A DNA stretch of 17,412 nucleotides from an uncultured Flavobacterium sp. (GTDB lineage: Bacteria > Bacteroidota > Bacteroidia > Flavobacteriales > Flavobacteriaceae): the NCBI RefSeq assembly GCF_937967675.1, contig NZ_CALBSN010000009.1:1-17412 (forward strand), written 5' to 3'. Numbering within the stretch: the first letter of the stretch is position 1; every line of letters begins with the position of its first letter. Positions 14,889-17,412 of this stretch are shown one piece after another. The notes under the pieces were generated by a model, which did no database searches, had not been told where the DNA came from, and worked only from the letters and a program-made list of their open reading frames with translations. Both the position numbers and the translations under genes were made by a program.

Positions 14889-15719
14889 TTATTCGTTACG
14901 TTTTTCAGATTTAAACATTTTTGCTTTGGATGTAAGATATTCAATGAGTTGAATCTCATATTCTGGTTTTAAAAATAATGACAAATCTCGAACAGGCATT
15001 TCGGCATATTGAAGAAAAAGCGGAATATCTTCGTGTTTAATTTTTAAAGTTTCAACAAAAAAATTATATGAAAAACGTTCAAAAATATGATCAGAAAAAG
15101 ACTTGGATTGAATGTCTCTTTGTCTTCGTTCTTCAAAAACGCGTTCTGAATTTTTCTTTGGATTTCCTTTAATTCCTAATAATTTCCCTAAACCTCTACC
15201 AATAGCAATAAAATCAAAGGCAGCACCATTAGGAGCAAAGTGACTTGGCATAGCGGTATTTATTGGAGAACCTATTCTTACATTGTCTTCATAATGCTTA
15301 ATACTCATGTCTATTTTTGAAAATCCTTCACCATACACCTTTATTCGTTTAGTATCTTGTTTAATATTTCCTGTTAATGTGTAAGGTGTAATTTCAATTT
15401 CATTCAATTCTGTTATTTTAACCTTAAGTAATATTTCCAACTCTTCTTGCCAAAAATCCCTATCTGTTATAATATATTTTTTAGATTCATAAGAAATCCC
15501 TTGAATATACAGAGTATCGCTTGGTCTAGCCTTTATTGAAAATTTACCATCTACATTTGTAACAGCTCCTACATTTGATGTAATATTAAAAACCGTTAGA
15601 TTCTCAACTTCAATTGTATCTGCAATGATTCTACCTTTCAATATTTTTCTTTCAATATGCTGACCAAAAAAAAATTGATTCACTAGAAAAAACATTACTA
15701 ATGCCAATTTAGTTTTCAT
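14889..15719 (-). CDS. CarboxypepD_reg-like domain protein, copy 2
   Basis: A 276-aa secreted protein with a signal peptide at about 1-20. A carboxypeptidase regulatory-like beta-sandwich spans about 27-110 (LKGRIIAD, NVGAVTNVDGKFSIKARPSD, TELNEIEI), the domain that starts many Bacteroidota TonB receptors and DUF5686 proteins but here stands without a barrel. The C-terminal half is charged and contains FFVETLKIKHEDIPLFLQYA. It is a tandem paralogue of the preceding gene, overlapping it by 11 nt. The conserved C-terminal F-V-E-T-L-K-I motif is shared, which suggests a common partner. Probably periplasmic or outer-membrane associated. Function unknown. Confidence 0.8.
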   Translation of the reverse strand: MKTKLALVMFFLVNQFFFGQHIERKILKGRIIADTIEVENLTVFNITSNVGAVTNVDGKFSIKARPSDTLYIQGISYESKKYIITDRDFWQEELEILLKVKITELNEIEITPYTLTGNIKQDTKRIKVYGEGFSKIDMSIKHYEDNVRIGSPINTAMPSHFAPNGAAFDFIAIGRGLGKLLGIKGNPKKNSERVFEERRQRDIQSKSFSDHIFERFSYNFFVETLKIKHEDIPLFLQYAEMPVRDLSLFLKPEYEIQLIEYLTSKAKMFKSEKRNE

Positions 15720-16500
15720 TTTGCCTTGAATATTTAAGTTCTATTTCTTTTAATTTCAAGAATTCAGTTGCTAATTCCGTCAATACAAAAGCAGCCATTA
15801 CTCTGTTTTTATCATTCATAGCATTGCTGAATTTTTCATTCTCTACAATGTAAAACAAAAAACCATCTACATATTCATCTGGAATTTTTAATGTCTCTAC
15901 AAAATATTTTCTTTCAAAATAATCGATAGTCTTATCTTGCAACTGCTCTTTTCTTTCAACTACCAATTCCTTCTTTAACATGGTAGTTCTTCCACTCACA
16001 GAATTAATGAGACCATCAACACTCATTCCTCCTAACGGAATTAATAATGGGCTATACCATTTAAAATCTCCTGCCGCCGCTAATTTTCTTTCAGCTGGTG
16101 TATAGGTTCTTTGATTTGCAGGAACAATGCCAAGAGCAACAGCATTTATGTTTTTATAATTAATAATTGCTACTTCCTCCAATTCCGTGATAAGTGACTC
16201 CATTTTGATTAACAATAAATCATTAGAAAAATCAGTAGCTTTTATAATATATCGAGTAGCTTTTAAATTTACAGCACTAAACTGAAGCGTATCGGAAACT
16301 TTGGCTTTTATTTGAAAATAACCTCTTGAATCTGTCACAACACCATTTCGTGTAGCTAAATTAATGACGTGAATTCCTTCCAGCAAAGAGGATTCTGAAA
16401 CTATTTTTCCATTAACAAGGGAATCATTTTGTGACAAAACGACTAATGGAAAAAAAATAAAAATTAGAAGTAATCGTTTTGCCATAAACTTCATTTTCAT
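15709..16500 (-). CDS. CarboxypepD_reg-like domain protein, copy 1
   Basis: A 263-aa secreted protein. The start is placed at ATG 16500; in-frame ATGs at 16494 and 16485 are alternatives. A start at 16545 would add 15 residues before the signal peptide and is unlikely. The signal peptide ends near VVLSQ. The regulatory-like domain (about 30-115, GKIVSES, NGVVTDSRGYFQIKAKVSD, ITELEEVAI) parallels the next gene, as does the YFVETLKIPDEYVDGFLFYI segment near the C-terminus. It heads the four-gene operon. A palindromic TAAATTTA at 16507-16514, one base off TAnnTTTG, lies 6 nt before the ATG and could be the -7 box. No barrel or enzyme motif is seen. Confidence 0.8.
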   Translation of the reverse strand: MKMKFMAKRLLLIFIFFPLVVLSQNDSLVNGKIVSESSLLEGIHVINLATRNGVVTDSRGYFQIKAKVSDTLQFSAVNLKATRYIIKATDFSNDLLLIKMESLITELEEVAIINYKNINAVALGIVPANQRTYTPAERKLAAAGDFKWYSPLLIPLGGMSVDGLINSVSGRTTMLKKELVVERKEQLQDKTIDYFERKYFVETLKIPDEYVDGFLFYIVENEKFSNAMNDKNRVMAAFVLTELATEFLKLKEIELKYSRQNEN

Positions 16501-16575
16501 GATATGTAAATTTAAGTGGAAACTTTTAAAATGAAATCCTAACAAGATGATAAACTTATGTTAAGACAAATTTGG

Positions 16576-16583
16576 TAGCTTTG
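16576..16583 (+). promoter_or_regulatory. -7 box of pepE
   Basis: TAGCTTTG matches TAnnTTTG and ends 14 nt before the pepE ATG at 16598. The region between the divergent genes is only 97 nt. Confidence 0.5.
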
Positions 16584-16597
16584 TAAAAAAATAATCA

Positions 16598-17305
16598 ATG
16601 AAAAATATAATTATTGCCAGCACTTCTACTTTACATGGAGGTGAATATTTAGACTATTTATTACCTGAATTGCAATCGTTCTTTTCTAATGTGAAAGAGT
16701 TACTTTTTATTCCATACGCAAGACCTAGCGGAATTTCGCATGATGATTATACTAAAAAAGTTAGCGAAGCTTTTACTAAAATTAATATATCGGTAAAAGG
16801 AATTCACGAATTTGAAAACCCAATCGAAGCCCTTGAAAAAGCACAAGGAATTTTTACTGGCGGAGGAAATACTTTTTTACTGGTAAGCCAATTGTATAAA
16901 AACAATGTTATGGACACCTTAGAAAAAGTAGTTAAAAACGGAACACCTTACTTAGGAACAAGCGCTGGAAGTAACATTTGTGGATTAACTATGAGTACAA
17001 CAAACGACATGCCTATTGTTTATCCGCCGAGTTTTAGAACCTTAGGGTTTGTTTCTTTTAATATTAATCCCCATTATTTAGAACCGATTGAAGGTTCAAC
17101 ACATATGGGAGAAACGCGTGAAACTAGAATTAATGAATTTCATCATTTTAATCCGCAACCGGTTGTAGGATTAAGAGAAGGAAGTTGGTTAGAAGTAAAA
17201 GGAAACTCAGTAAAATTAAAAGGAACTTTAACTGCTAGAATTTTCAAGAGAAATGAAACTCCATTTGAAGTAGCCCCAGAAACTGAACTAAATGAATTGA
17301 AATAA
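16598..17305 (+). CDS. pepE: Peptidase E (alpha-aspartyl dipeptidase), family S51
   Basis: A 235-aa cytoplasmic serine peptidase of the class I glutamine-amidotransferase fold that splits dipeptides with N-terminal Asp. The catalytic Ser is S122 in GTSAGSN, preceded by the IFTGGGNTF turn (85-93). D137 in TTNDMPI and H159 in INPHY line up two residues after the triad positions known for Salmonella PepE (S120, D135, H157). MGETRETRI near 170-178 is also typical. Start and length are normal. It is divergent from the M1 operon and followed by a terminator, then a convergent tRNA gene. Cyanophycinase-like relatives share the fold, but the NDMPI and MGETRE signatures favour PepE. Confidence 0.93.
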   Translation: MKNIIIASTSTLHGGEYLDYLLPELQSFFSNVKELLFIPYARPSGISHDDYTKKVSEAFTKINISVKGIHEFENPIEALEKAQGIFTGGGNTFLLVSQLYKNNVMDTLEKVVKNGTPYLGTSAGSNICGLTMSTTNDMPIVYPPSFRTLGFVSFNINPHYLEPIEGSTHMGETRETRINEFHHFNPQPVVGLREGSWLEVKGNSVKLKGTLTARIFKRNETPFEVAPETELNELK

Positions 17306-17334
17306 AAAAAGCCTTGCATTTGCAAGGCTTTTTT
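17304..17334. terminator. Bidirectional terminator between pepE and tRNA-Gly
   Basis: A 7-bp stem (17311-17317 with 17322-17328, loop ATTT) lies between A7 (17304-17310) and T6 (17329-17334). It starts in the pepE stop codon and can also end the convergent tRNA transcript. Confidence 0.88.
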
Positions 17335-17338
17335 GTAG

Positions 17339-17411
<73 letters not shown>

Positions 17412-17412
17412 A

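Noticed and set aside
14873..14959. N-terminal extension of the DUF6702-like protein
   Set aside because: It overlaps the upstream gene and would bury the signal/anchor sequence. MKKNLLRF at 14872 is a typical signal start.

Overview
The window looks like chromosomal DNA from a member of Flavobacteriia (Bacteroidota), probably Flavobacterium or a close relative. The base composition is AT-rich. Shine-Dalgarno sequences are missing and starts have A-rich leaders. Many genes are preceded by the Bacteroidota -7 promoter motif TAnnTTTG. The protein families (DnaG, a PorT/OprF-like barrel behind an ECF sigma operon, CarboxypepD_reg proteins, a DUF6702-like protein, PepE) fit that lineage. Most of the window reads as ordinary core chromosome. 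I found no insertion sequence, phage, integrase or CRISPR array. The only accessory-looking module is a small toxin-antitoxin pair.

Left to right. 1-416 is the N-terminal part of dnaG (minus strand, cut by the window edge), with all four classical zinc-ribbon ligands replaced. 556-2885 is a minus-strand operon of ECF sigma factor, single-pass membrane anti-sigma candidate and outer-membrane barrel with a coiled-coil N-terminus, closed by a hairpin terminator. 3022-6635 is a divergent regulatory pair: a REC-AraC response regulator (minus) and a soluble GAF-PAS-PAS-PAS histidine kinase (plus). A 56-codon ORF overlaps the 3' end of the kinase gene. 6709-7689 is a long-chain trans-prenyl diphosphate synthase (minus), divergent from a secreted lipoprotein (7791-8681). 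The lipoprotein converges on rlmN (8728-9768, minus) across a shared terminator.

9856-11038 is a very tight plus-strand operon: antitoxin, RelE/ParE-type toxin and SAM-dependent O-methyltransferase. It converges on a minus-strand tatA-PAP2 phosphatase pair, and a 13-bp tandem repeat forms the junction. 12075-16500 is a four-gene minus-strand envelope operon: two tandem CarboxypepD_reg-domain paralogues, a DUF6702-like protein and a large secreted M1 metallopeptidase, ending in a UUCG-loop terminator. 16598-17305 is pepE (peptidase E), followed by a bidirectional terminator and a convergent tRNA-Gly(UCC).

The main themes are envelope maintenance (ECF/anti-sigma/OMP operon, M1 cluster, Tat, PAP2, lipoprotein) and signalling. 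The least explained items are the 56-aa ORF behind the kinase, the 10-mer ACCCCCTATA on both sides of that kinase unit, the internal Cys-pair repeat in the lipoprotein, and two genes whose -7 box lies only 4-5 nt from the ATG, suggesting leaderless mRNAs. No clearly new multi-gene system is evident.
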